Shown one piece after another: positions 1 to 6,290 of a DNA stretch of 21,052 nt. Below the pieces are notes generated by a model. The model searched no databases, was not told the DNA's origin, and saw only the letters and a program-made list of their open reading frames with translations. Where the stretch lies: positions 1-21,052 of the forward strand of contig JAFCCM010000059.1 in assembly GCA_017610225.1 (NCBI GenBank). Direction: 5' to 3'. Positions within the stretch are counted from its first letter, which is position 1. Every line of letters starts with the position of its first letter. The position numbers were made by a program, and so were the translations under genes. The DNA comes from Candidatus Aenigmatarchaeota archaeon (lineage in GTDB: Archaea; Aenigmatarchaeota; Aenigmatarchaeia; CG10238-14).

Positions 1-274
1 AGTCAAGCGCCTGGTTATATTCCTTTCTGTGATCTTCGCAATGAGAAAACCCACTATTTCTTGGCCCGAACTCACCTCCACATTGCGAACAAAACACTTT
101 CTGAAACTTAAAAGCCTTTCTCAAACTCATAGTTTTATCAACTGATGTGTTGTGCCTATCTATAGCATCTTCTCTTTCTATTGCACATTCTTCCGAGCAA
201 AAATGCTCTCTCCATGTACCTGCATCATTGTCAGAAGCCCAATATTTTTTTGCGCATTGTTTGCAAATAGCCAT
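1..274 (-). CDS. Cys-rich zinc-binding small protein, 3' end cut by window edge
   Basis: This reading frame starts with ATG at 274 and stays open to the window edge, so 91 residues are visible and the C-terminus is missing. It carries two likely zinc sites: C4/C7 with C26/C30 (CX2C and CX3C), and C62/C65 with C79/H82. A charged, probably helical stretch lies between them. The start is supported by a strong AGGGGGT Shine-Dalgarno sequence just upstream on the minus strand. It is the last gene seen in the leftward operon. Small proteins of this type in phages are usually nucleic-acid-binding or HNH-like fragments, but no catalytic motif is visible here, so the function is unknown. The gene is real with good confidence; its role is not. 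Confidence 0.7.
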   Translation of the reverse strand, partial: MAICKQCAKKYWASDNDAGTWREHFCSEECAIEREDAIDRHNTSVDKTMSLRKAFKFQKVFCSQCGGEFGPRNSGFSHCEDHRKEYNQALD

Positions 275-328
275 AATTTACCCCCTAAGAAATATAACAG
301 CATAATAAACATTTTGATTATCAACATA

Positions 329-448
329 TCAATAAAAATCAAATGAAATATCTATAGGAATTACAACCCCCCAATCTTGAACATAACCAAAATAATCATA
401 AATTTCTTTTTGTATTTTAAAATATTGATCAATTTTTTTCGTAATCAT
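329..448 (-). CDS. Small hypothetical protein, 39 aa
   Basis: A short frame starts with ATG at 448 and stops with TGA at 329-331. It is preceded by AAAGGAAA at a good ribosome-binding distance and lies 12 nt after the stop of the 99-aa gene, in the same direction. The product begins MITKKIDQYF and has an aromatic, acidic C-terminal half (YDYFGYVQDWGVV). There is no signal peptide, membrane segment or known motif. The ribosome binding site and tight spacing in the operon support coding. I do not recognise the family. Confidence 0.55.
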   Translation of the reverse strand: MITKKIDQYFKIQKEIYDYFGYVQDWGVVIPIDISFDFY

Positions 449-460
449 TTTGAGTTTCCT

Positions 461-760
461 TTATGAATCTATAAAATATAATCCACTTTTAATATTATTA
501 ATTTTATTCTTTAAAAAATCATATAGAAAATCATTTATCATATCAACTATTTTATCACTATCTAAAAAATTTTCAACTTCTGATTTTTCTAAAGAAGATA
601 TTTTATCTCCACTCCAAATATATTTAAAGTCGAAAGAATTACCTATAATTTTTACATTTTTATTGTCTATTTTAAAATTTAAAATAGTTTCAATTATAAA
701 AAGAGTATCAATATTCTCAGTTTTAATTTTAAAATGAACTGTCAATTTTTCAATTTTCAT
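461..760 (-). CDS. Hypothetical protein, 99 aa
   Basis: Starts at 760 behind an AAAAAGG ribosome binding site, 15 nt after the stop of the RlaP-like gene, so it is probably co-transcribed with it. The N-terminal half reads like alternating beta strands (KLTVHFKIKTEN, ILNFKIDNKNVKIIG) and the C-terminal half like an acidic/basic helix, with no cysteines and no membrane segment. A plus-strand frame over the same DNA is a shadow: it has no ribosome binding site and a hydrophobic, low-complexity translation. No family recognised; the product is likely a small soluble alpha/beta protein. Confidence 0.6.
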   Translation of the reverse strand: MKIEKLTVHFKIKTENIDTLFIIETILNFKIDNKNVKIIGNSFDFKYIWSGDKISSLEKSEVENFLDSDKIVDMINDFLYDFLKNKINNIKSGLYFIDS

Positions 761-775
761 TATCGTTTACCTTTT

Positions 776-1672
776 TCAATTTTTATATTTAAATATTAAA
801 TTTTCAATTTCATGTATAAAATCTAATGTTTTATTCTCTTTCGGAATTACATTAGATAAATTACCAAAATGTTGCTCTAAACAATTTAAAAGAAGTTCTT
901 TTATTTTATCTTCTTGAGGTCGATATGGTAATTTACTTTTATCATATATTTTTTGTAATTCTTTTTCTCGACATTGAAAATATTCTTCAATGTCCTCAAT
1001 TGACCATTCTCCTCTCCTAATAGATTTTAATTGTTCTCGATTTCTTTCAAGATCAATATCACCTTCTGTTAAAATTTGATGAACTTCGTTAAGAAGACGT
1101 ACACAATGATACCCAAATTTTACATCAAATCCGTATTTTTCATACATCCAATATCTTTTACTTTTAGGATTTGCTTTTTTGGTTTTCAATTTATGTATCT
1201 GATTATATGAATAACCTTTAAATTTATGCCATGCACCACGATGAAGAAAAAGTTTTCGATGATCTCTAACCATTTGACCAACAGGAGTTATATGAGTTAT
1301 GCATCTCAAAGGAACAAATAATGAATCTATCATATTAGGATTATTGTCTGCGCATAAACGAAAATATTTCACAATATTATAAATATTTATATCAAATTCT
1401 TTAATAGGTGAATATGATTGATCTTCAATATGATGCTGTTGAAATTGATCAAATCTTTTTTGGGGTTTATCAAAACCAATAATCTCTTTTCTTAAATGAG
1501 GAAAAATAACATCTTTTGGAGGTATACAAAAACCATATAAATCAATATCACTTGTATTATTTGAAACTCCATAAGCAAAAGATCCCATGATAACTTCATA
1601 TTGTAATTGTTTAACTACTTGTATAGATGGATGTATTAAATCTTTTTTATATAATTTTATTACATAACTCAT
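776..1672 (-). CDS. RlaP-like nucleotidyltransferase (pol beta superfamily)
   Basis: A 298-aa protein of the minimal-nucleotidyltransferase type. The hallmark is near the N-terminus: GSFAYG at residues 30-35, then D42-I-D44 after a short Ser/Asn/Thr loop. These are the glycine-serine loop and the catalytic metal-binding DxD of the polymerase-beta fold. The rest, with conserved-looking FRLCADNNPNMID and HKFKGYSYNQ stretches, fits the RlaP family (named for association with RNA ligase in RNA repair; also common in large phages). The expected activity is nucleotidyl transfer to a nucleic acid or protein, but the substrate is unknown. The start at 1672 has an AAGGAG ribosome binding site that lies next to the stop of the preceding zinc-ribbon gene. 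It shares an operon with a CCA-adding enzyme and a tRNA, which suggests RNA end processing (inference). Confidence 0.8.
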   Translation of the reverse strand: MSYVIKLYKKDLIHPSIQVVKQLQYEVIMGSFAYGVSNNTSDIDLYGFCIPPKDVIFPHLRKEIIGFDKPQKRFDQFQQHHIEDQSYSPIKEFDINIYNIVKYFRLCADNNPNMIDSLFVPLRCITHITPVGQMVRDHRKLFLHRGAWHKFKGYSYNQIHKLKTKKANPKSKRYWMYEKYGFDVKFGYHCVRLLNEVHQILTEGDIDLERNREQLKSIRRGEWSIEDIEEYFQCREKELQKIYDKSKLPYRPQEDKIKELLLNCLEQHFGNLSNVIPKENKTLDFIHEIENLIFKYKN

Positions 1673-1686
1673 TTATTTGATTCTCC

Positions 1687-1800
1687 TTATAATGATGGAT
1701 CAAGACCACATTCAGAACAAATATGTCCTTTGATAAACCAATTCTCACATTTTCGACATTGAGTGAAATGATTATATAAAATAATTTTTTTAATTTTCAT
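1687..1800 (-). CDS. Tiny zinc-ribbon protein, 37 aa
   Basis: A 37-residue frame from ATG at 1800 to TAA at 1687-1689, with an AAAAAAGGATC ribosome binding site. It carries two CXXC pairs (CRKCENW and CSECGLD) about a dozen residues apart, a compact four-cysteine zinc ribbon. It fits between the 108-aa gene and the RlaP-like gene, and its last bases overlap the zone holding the RlaP ribosome binding site. Rubredoxin-like mini-ribbons of this kind are common in phage genomes; no specific role can be given. Confidence 0.6.
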   Translation of the reverse strand: MKIKKIILYNHFTQCRKCENWFIKGHICSECGLDPSL

Positions 1801-1829
1801 AATTGATCCTTTTTTTATAAAAAATGTTA

Positions 1830-2156
1830 CTATCCAACAAATTGAATAGCTGCTCCAAAATCACAAATAATAAGATATTTTCTTCCTGTTTTTATGTATA
1901 TTTTTTCTTTTACCCACGGAACAAGTGTTTCATGTAACTCACTGATTATAATTTCTTTAGTTTCAATTTTTCCAACCTTTTCTCGCCATACTTCTTTTGA
2001 AACAGCAGGTTGACCAATTCCAGGAACAGGATTGAACCAATCAACCATTTGGAAACTAACTGGATACCCACCATTAAAACAATAATCTTTTGGGTATTTT
2101 TCAGGTAATTCAAAAACTCGACAAAAATTATTCCATCCATCAACTTTATATTTCAT
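1830..2156 (-). CDS. Hypothetical protein, 108 aa
   Basis: Starts at 2156 after an AGAAAGGAAAG ribosome binding site, with an N-terminus MKYKVDGWNNFCRVFELP. The middle is rich in Pro/Gly/aromatics (GGYPVSFQMVDWFNPVPGIGQPAV) and the C-terminal part alternates hydrophobic and charged residues, ending CDFGAAIQFVG. There is no membrane segment or recognisable active site. It lies just downstream of the tRNA-like gene in the leftward operon. A shorter frame nested on the same strand (1946-2143) is a shadow. I do not recognise the family. Confidence 0.6.
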   Translation of the reverse strand: MKYKVDGWNNFCRVFELPEKYPKDYCFNGGYPVSFQMVDWFNPVPGIGQPAVSKEVWREKVGKIETKEIIISELHETLVPWVKEKIYIKTGRKYLIICDFGAAIQFVG

Positions 2157-2190
2157 GTCTATCTTTCCTTTCTACATTCAATTTTTTTGA

Positions 2191-2260
2191 TACTAATGAC
2201 AAGATTCGAACTTGCAATGACACCCTGCAGGTGCGCCTTTGCCATTTAGGTTACATTAGT
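2191..2260 (-). tRNA. Short tRNA-like gene, probably tRNA-Cys(GCA)
   Basis: Read on the minus strand, this 70-nt segment has a 7-bp acceptor stem (ACTAATG with CATTAGT), discriminator A, and a T arm GCAAG-TTCGAAT-CTTGT with the standard TTCGA loop. A 7-nt anticodon loop CTGCAGG gives anticodon GCA on a 4-bp stem with a C-C mismatch at the top. The D arm contains the usual AAATGGCAAAGG-like core but only about two pairs. No CCA is encoded; the acceptor runs into TCAAAAAAAT. The gene starts inside the last 15 nt of the CCA-adding enzyme gene. It is either a compact, slightly degenerate tRNA-Cys or a decaying copy; the Cys assignment is less certain than the tRNA call. Confidence 0.5.
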
Positions 2261-3589
2261 ATAATATATTTCTAAAACTAATTCTTCTAATTTTTCTTTC
2301 GTATTTAAATTTGGATTATCTACTATAATATTTAACAATTGTTCTTTTATAATTCCAATTTTTCTACATGGTTTTAATTTAGTAATTCTCATAATCTCAT
2401 TTCCATCAATATTTAAATCCTCAAATTTATTTGGAGGTTTTTTATTAATTTCAAATTTTATATTTAATACTTGTTCTTTTATTTGTTCTTTGGAATAACC
2501 TCCTTTCTTTAAATTAGCAAAACTATCTGCTAATTTAAGTTGATATAAATCTTTCCATTTTATATTTTGTTCATTCAATTTTCTTAAAGTTCTTCTAATA
2601 GCTTTGGGTGTTTTAAAATTTCTCATATGAAAGTTAATTAAAGATGTAATATAATTAATTTCTTTCAATGAAAATTTTAAATGAGTTAATTCACATTTAA
2701 CACATTTAGAACCTGTTTTTTCATGTTTATTAAATTTCAAATCTTTAGTTTCAAAATTCCAAATACAAGAAATTGGTTTACCAACATCATGTAAATAACC
2801 AGCTAATTTTAATAATGGTTTTTTTGTTGAAAGTTTATCACCACATATATAATTATGCTCAATTATAGATTCTTTATGATATGGTCCATGATCTTTATAA
2901 GCATAACAATTTTCTAATGATTCAAAAATATAATTTAATGCACCTATTTGATAAAGAGCATTAAAAAATAAAGAAGCTTTTTGAATAGACATAGCTTTAA
3001 TTATTTCAATTCTAATTCTTTCTGGAGCTACAAATTCTGGAATTAAATGTGCAAAATTTATAAGAGCTTGTTTTGTATCTTTATGAAATTTACCACCAAT
3101 TAAAGCCAAAAACCGACATGCTCTAATTATTCTATTAGGATCTTCAAAAATGCGCCTCTCAGGACTTCCTACAAACCTAATGATACGATTTTTTAAATCA
3201 TCTTGTCCATGATATGGATCTATAATTTCACCTGTGTATTGACAAAGAGCTTGAGAATTAATAGTTAAATCTCGACGAGACAAGTCTTCTTTAATTGTTT
3301 TTGCTATTTTAATTTTAACATTCTTATCGGATAAACCTAAATAAATATCAGTTCTAAAAGTTGCTACTTCAATATCTTCAATAAGAACTACATTGAAAGA
3401 TTTTCCAATTATTTTTATTTTATAATCTTTAAATAATTCAACAATTTTGGATGGGTGGGCTGATGTTGCAATATCTATATCTTTTGGTTCTGTTCCTAAA
3501 AGAAAATCTCGAACTGCTCCTCCTACTATATATGTTTTAAAATTATTTGAACATAATTTTTTAATTATATATTCTACTGTTATTTTCAT
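2246..3589 (-). CDS. cca: CCA-adding tRNA nucleotidyltransferase with HD domain
   Basis: A 447-aa class II CCA-adding enzyme / poly(A) polymerase family protein. The head has GGAVRDFLLG at residues 23-32 and the metal-binding D37/D39 (KDIDIATS). It continues with SRRD at about 104-107, EDPNRIIRACRF at 149-160 and PERIRIE near 189-195, the usual ordered motifs for nucleotide choice and tRNA binding. An HD domain follows, with GYLHDVGKP at 264-272. The enzyme builds or repairs the CCA end of tRNAs in the cytoplasm. The ATG at 3589 has an AAAGGA ribosome binding site and starts 3 nt after the preceding stop. Its 3' end overlaps a tRNA-like gene that lacks CCA, so a ready substrate lies next door. 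Family call is firm. Confidence 0.93.
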   Translation of the reverse strand: MKITVEYIIKKLCSNNFKTYIVGGAVRDFLLGTEPKDIDIATSAHPSKIVELFKDYKIKIIGKSFNVVLIEDIEVATFRTDIYLGLSDKNVKIKIAKTIKEDLSRRDLTINSQALCQYTGEIIDPYHGQDDLKNRIIRFVGSPERRIFEDPNRIIRACRFLALIGGKFHKDTKQALINFAHLIPEFVAPERIRIEIIKAMSIQKASLFFNALYQIGALNYIFESLENCYAYKDHGPYHKESIIEHNYICGDKLSTKKPLLKLAGYLHDVGKPISCIWNFETKDLKFNKHEKTGSKCVKCELTHLKFSLKEINYITSLINFHMRNFKTPKAIRRTLRKLNEQNIKWKDLYQLKLADSFANLKKGGYSKEQIKEQVLNIKFEINKKPPNKFEDLNIDGNEIMRITKLKPCRKIGIIKEQLLNIIVDNPNLNTKEKLEELVLEIYYTNVT

Positions 3590-3592
3590 AAT

Positions 3593-3892
3593 TTATTCCT
3601 TTATAAATTTTCTAATTTCTGGTTTATCTTTAACATCTTTACAATAACAATAAGCCCAATAAGAGTTAGTAATATATTTTCGAATCTCAGATCTATCTTT
3701 AACATCTTTACAATAATAATAAGCATCAACTGATTTATTAATATGTTTTCTCATTTCTGGTCGATCTTTTATATCTCGACAATACAAATAAACATAATAA
3801 GAATAAGTAATTAAACTCCAATATTCTTCTTTGTCTTCTTCAAGACAAAGATTGTACATTATCTTTGACATTTCTTTTGGATTTATCCACAT
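3593..3892 (-). CDS. Three-fold repeat protein (YCKDVKDRPEIRK repeats)
   Basis: A 99-aa protein made mostly of three tandem units of about 25-26 residues, each close to AYYYCKDVKDRSEIRKYI. The copies are LYCRDIKDRPEMRKHI, YYCKDVKDRSEIRKYI and CYCKDVKDKPEIRKFI. Each unit looks like a pair of short helices with a buried aromatic/Cys face, as in alpha-solenoid or leucine-rich-variant-type repeats. The repeat is also visible in the DNA as three imperfect units of about 75 bp. The start at 3892 has an AAAGGAT ribosome binding site, and it is the first gene of the leftward operon, next to the divergent promoter region. Function unknown; a protein-binding scaffold is the simplest guess. Confidence 0.65.
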   Translation of the reverse strand: MWINPKEMSKIMYNLCLEEDKEEYWSLITYSYYVYLYCRDIKDRPEMRKHINKSVDAYYYCKDVKDRSEIRKYITNSYWAYCYCKDVKDKPEIRKFIKE

Positions 3893-4054
3893 AATATTTA
3901 ATCCTTTATAAAAAAAATTATCTAAAAAATAGGAAAATTAGATTCCCTTTAACTTTACAAATATAATTATTCATAAATTAATATATATAGAAAATTTCAA
4001 ATTAAAATAAACAAACTGTAAGTATTTTAAGAACAAATTAAAAAGGAGAAATAC
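3893..4054. promoter_or_regulatory. Divergent intergenic region, likely promoters both ways
   Basis: A 162-nt, almost pure A/T gap lies between a minus-strand gene starting at 3892 and a plus-strand gene starting at 4055, so transcription must start here in both directions. A TTTACA-like element followed by AT-rich boxes (ATTAAT, TATATA) occurs in the middle, but in such AT-rich DNA it is weak evidence. No TATAAATA-type T4 late promoter is seen. An AAAAAGGAG ribosome binding site serves the gene at 4055. Confidence 0.35.
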
Positions 4055-4549
4055 ATGAAATTTATTCTAAATAAATATTTAAAAAATATACAAAAAGATG
4101 AATCTATTTTTCCCATGGATTCATTTCCAAAGAAAAAGAAATCAATAATAAGAACTGTTTATCCTGAACAATATGATCAAGAAAAACATTTAAAAAAAGA
4201 ACAAAAAAGAATTATGATAGATGTTGATGGAGTTCTTCATACTTATGAAAATGGATGGGATAATGGAAAATTAAAAAATGTTATATTTGGTGCAAAAGAA
4301 GCTTTAAGTGAATTACATAATGATGGTTTTGAAATAGTTATTTTTAGTACGAGAGCTTCAGGTGAAAATCCAAATACAAAACAATTAGTTCAAGAATTAG
4401 AAGAATGGTTAAATAGAAATGATTTATATTTTGATCAAATTACTGGTCAAAAATTAGGTGCTATTTTATATATTGATGATCGAGCAATAAATTTTAAAGG
4501 AGATTGGAAAAATACGTTAAAAGAAATAAAACAAAGAACAAATATATAA
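4055..4549 (+). CDS. HAD-superfamily phosphatase
   Basis: A 164-aa protein with all HAD motifs in order. Motif I is IDVDGVL with D56 and D58 as nucleophile and acid/base, motif II is the FSTR segment near 97-100, motif III is a lysine near 133 (TGQKLGA), and motif IV is D141/D142 (YIDDRAINF). The cap is minimal, so substrates are likely nucleotides, phosphorylated ends or small phosphoesters. Phage relatives include deoxynucleotidases and the 3'-phosphatase half of polynucleotide kinases; the exact substrate cannot be told. The first 50 residues are a charged extension without a clear fold. The start has AAAAAGGAG upstream. It is the first rightward gene after the divergent region and lies before the endonuclease remnant and the tail genes. 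Confidence 0.8.
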   Translation: MKFILNKYLKNIQKDESIFPMDSFPKKKKSIIRTVYPEQYDQEKHLKKEQKRIMIDVDGVLHTYENGWDNGKLKNVIFGAKEALSELHNDGFEIVIFSTRASGENPNTKQLVQELEEWLNRNDLYFDQITGQKLGAILYIDDRAINFKGDWKNTLKEIKQRTNI

Positions 4550-4642
4550 TATTTTGGGGACAGGGAGTCATGACCTTGGAGAACTTAACCTTATCTTCTT
4601 CTCACCCATTTTTAAATTTTTCTAGATAAAGAGGAAAGATAG

Positions 4643-4907
4643 ATGACAAATAGAGTGAATTACCTCGGGCACGAGGTTTTCTCGCGTTAATCTTATAAAA
4701 AATTTTTATCTTAGAGGTTTAAACTTTCATATAGATCATAAATTTTCTATTTATGAAGGATTTAAAAATAAAATAGATCCACAAATAATAGCTCATTGGA
4801 AAAATTTAGAAATATTATCAAAATTTGATAATATTTCTAAACATAAAAAATGTTCAATAACAATAGAAAAATTAAAAAAAGAAATTAATTTAATAAATAA
4901 GCAATAG
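4643..4907 (+). pseudogene. Broken HNH homing-endonuclease remnant
   Basis: A ribosome binding site (GAGGAAAG) precedes ATG at 4643, but that frame ends after 15 codons at TAA 4688-4690 (MTNRVNYLGHEVFSR). The next frame is open from 4659 to TAG at 4905-4907 and encodes YLRGLNFHIDHKFSIYEGF followed by IIAHWKNLEILSKFDNISK. This is the HNH-type core (the HIDH pair, then the NLE...N..K helix) typical of phage homing endonucleases. One extra or missing base near 4675-4690 would join the two into one protein of about 88 residues, still shorter than usual for the family. Its stop overlaps the AGGAGG ribosome binding site of the downstream split gene. A programmed frameshift cannot be excluded. The 93 nt between 4550 and 4642 hold nothing I recognise. 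Confidence 0.6.
4662..4680 (+). terminator. GC-rich hairpin plus T-run inside the HNH remnant
   Basis: ACCTCG-GGCA-CGAGGT forms a perfect 6-bp stem with a 4-nt loop, followed by TTT. It stands out against the AT-rich background. It could end transcription from the HAD gene, or it could be a structure tied to the frame change at the same place. Short stem, so confidence is low. Confidence 0.3.
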
Positions 4908-4920
4908 GAGGAATTTAATT

Positions 4921-6217
4921 ATGAAGTATTCGTTTAGTGCTTTAAAAGATAATATACTTACAAGAAAATTTGGCGGAACAACTATTGGTAGAATGTTTCT
5001 TAAAAAACAATGCCTCTCATAAAGGAAACTTTATGATGAAAACTCCTTTAATTCAGGGAAACTCCTTTTAGAAAAAAGGACAATCCTGAGCGAAACTCTT
5101 TATCAAAAAGAGAACGTGCAACGACTATTCCGAAGGGAAGTAGACTCAAGTGAGTCGAAACGGGGAGTACCCAAATGTTTATTTTTAAAATTAAACATGG
5201 GTAAAGATATAGTCTCAACTATATAGTAATATATAGCAGCTCAAAAATTTGGGCGGATAAGAATTAACGACTCTTATTGAAGATATTTGGTTGCAGATCC
5301 GTATGTTTCTGGGTAAATATAGATGCTCCTCATAGAGGAAACTTTATGATGAAAACTCCTTTAATTCAGGGAAACTCCTTTTAGAAAAAGGACAATCCTG
5401 AGCGAAGCTCTTTATCAAAAAGAGAACGTGCAACGACTATTCCGAAAGGAAGTAGACTCAAGTGAGTCAAAACGGGGAGTGCCTAAACATTTAAAAGATG
5501 TAGGTAAAGATATAGTCTCAACTATATAGTAATATATAGCAGCTCAAAAATTTGGGCGGATAAGAATTAACGACTCTTATTGAAGATATTGATCATTTTA
5601 TCTGGTTTGAAAAATTACCAAAAAGTTTACCAGATTATACAAAAAAAGGTGTAAGTGGTATTAGTTCTAATGCAGAAATTCAAAGTATTCTTGCTGCATC
5701 ATGTTTATCCGTAACTCCTCCAGGTGGAACTTTGAACAAAGTTGAGTTCACTGGTTTAGGTGGAGTAAAATGGGCAGTTCCCGGAAATATTGACTATGGG
5801 AATAGTGTGTCTATTAAATTCTTAGAAATGAATGGAACTCCTATTCTTGATATTATGCATGGATGGGTTAAATTAATTCGTGATTATAGAACCGGCATAA
5901 CTCATTTAGTAGATGGAAATAAAGGTGAAGGATATACAAAAAAGACATATGCAGGAATGATGTATTATTGGACCACTGCACCCGACTGTCAGACTATAGA
6001 ATATGCAGCTTGTTATGATGGTATGTTTCCAAGTAAAGATCCTCAAGATCTATTTACAAGTGATGTTGAAACTGTTGGGCGCCTTGATTTAGAAATTGAA
6101 TTTAATGTGGATTATACTTGGCATGAAGATTGGGTTATAAAAAAATGTCAAAGTTTTACAGAACAATTAGTAACAGCAAGAGATAAAGTTGAAAAATATG
6201 GTGAAAGTCAAAAATAA
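4921..6217 (+). CDS. Intron-split tail-tube-like structural protein (3 exons)
   Basis: The exons are 4921-4989, 5290-5314 and 5592-6217. Joined, they make 720 nt, 239 residues plus stop, with no internal stop. The junctions read TTIG|VADPYVSG|Y (Tyr codon split T|AT)|HFIWFEKLP. A strong AGGAGG at 4906-4911 sets the start. The protein is a soluble beta-rich virion protein. The segments VEFTGLGGVKWAVPGNI and VSIKFLEMNGTPILDIMHGW, plus its place before a small chaperone-like gene and baseplate genes, resemble myovirus tail-tube (gp19-type) proteins; this product call is inference. Without splicing, the first exon runs into a stop at 5020-5022, so splicing is required for the virion protein. A TTG in exon 3 (5732) can be mistaken for a start, but the frame continues upstream through exon 3. 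Confidence 0.75.
4990..5289 (+). ncRNA. Group I intron 1 (self-splicing), no ORF
   Basis: It has the ordered group I core elements: P (AATTCAGGGAAACTCC), Q (AATCCTGAGCGAA), R (GTGCAACGACTATTCCG) and S (AAGATATAGTC). P4 pairs CAGG with CCTG and P7 pairs GACTAT with ATAGTC. P2 is TCATAAAG-GAAA-CTTTATGA, a stem GACTC-AAGT-GAGTC follows R, P8 is the long stem near 5168-5203, and P9 is CTATATA-GTAA-TATATAG at 5219-5236. The internal guide CAAT|GCC (5008-5014) pairs GCC with exon-1 GGT (4987-4989; U-G at the cut) and CAAT with the exon-2 start GTTG. The last base is G. The 3' edge is firm. The 5' cut could alternatively be after 5001, also in frame but with poorer pairing. Confidence 0.85.
5315..5591 (+). 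ncRNA. Group I intron 2 (self-splicing), near-copy of intron 1
   Basis: It has the same core as intron 1 with few changes, including an identical 88-nt 3' segment (5503-5590, matching 5200-5287). Its guide differs: GAT|GCTC at 5322-5328 pairs GCTC with the exon-2 end GGGT (5311-5314, with U-G at the splice site) and GAT with the exon-3 start ATC. The terminal base is G at 5591. P2 is TCATAGAG-GAAA-CTTTATGA with a wobble pair, and P8 has different bases but still pairs. No ORF lies inside. Together with intron 1 it flanks a 25-nt exon. Confidence 0.87.
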
Positions 6218-6218
6218 A

Positions 6219-6252
6219 AAATAATGGGAATTTTAAATAATTCCCATTATTT
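6219..6252 (+). terminator. Strong stem-loop after the tail-tube-like gene
   Basis: A perfect inverted repeat of 13-14 bp (AATAATGGGAATT with AATTCCCATTATT, loop TTAAAT) starts two bases after the TAA at 6215-6217. It is followed by TAAAATTTTATAG rather than a clean T-run. It is probably a partial intrinsic terminator or a 3'-end stabiliser for the abundant structural mRNA. Confidence 0.7.
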
Positions 6253-6290
6253 AAAATTTTATAGAATTAATATTTAAGGAGATAAAAAAA

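Noticed and set aside
3600..3860. CRISPR-like array of three spaced repeats of about 75 bp
   Set aside because: The repeats are imperfect, have no unique spacers and encode protein repeats in frame.
3893..4054. Specific sigma70 or T4 late promoter boxes
   Set aside because: The DNA is so AT-rich that such boxes occur by chance; no TATAAATA box was seen at a sensible place.
5001..5030. Alternative guide GGAAAC in the introns pairing with exon GTTTCT
   Set aside because: GAAA there is the loop of a perfect 8-bp P2 stem conserved in both introns, and splicing at GTTTCT gives poor protein joins. GCC/GCTC just before P2 fits better, as in the T4 td intron.
5732..6217. A separate 161-aa gene starting with TTG at 5732
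   Set aside because: The same frame continues upstream to 5592, reads as good protein, and joins exons 1 and 2 through intron edges supported by guide pairing. The TTG has no ribosome binding site.
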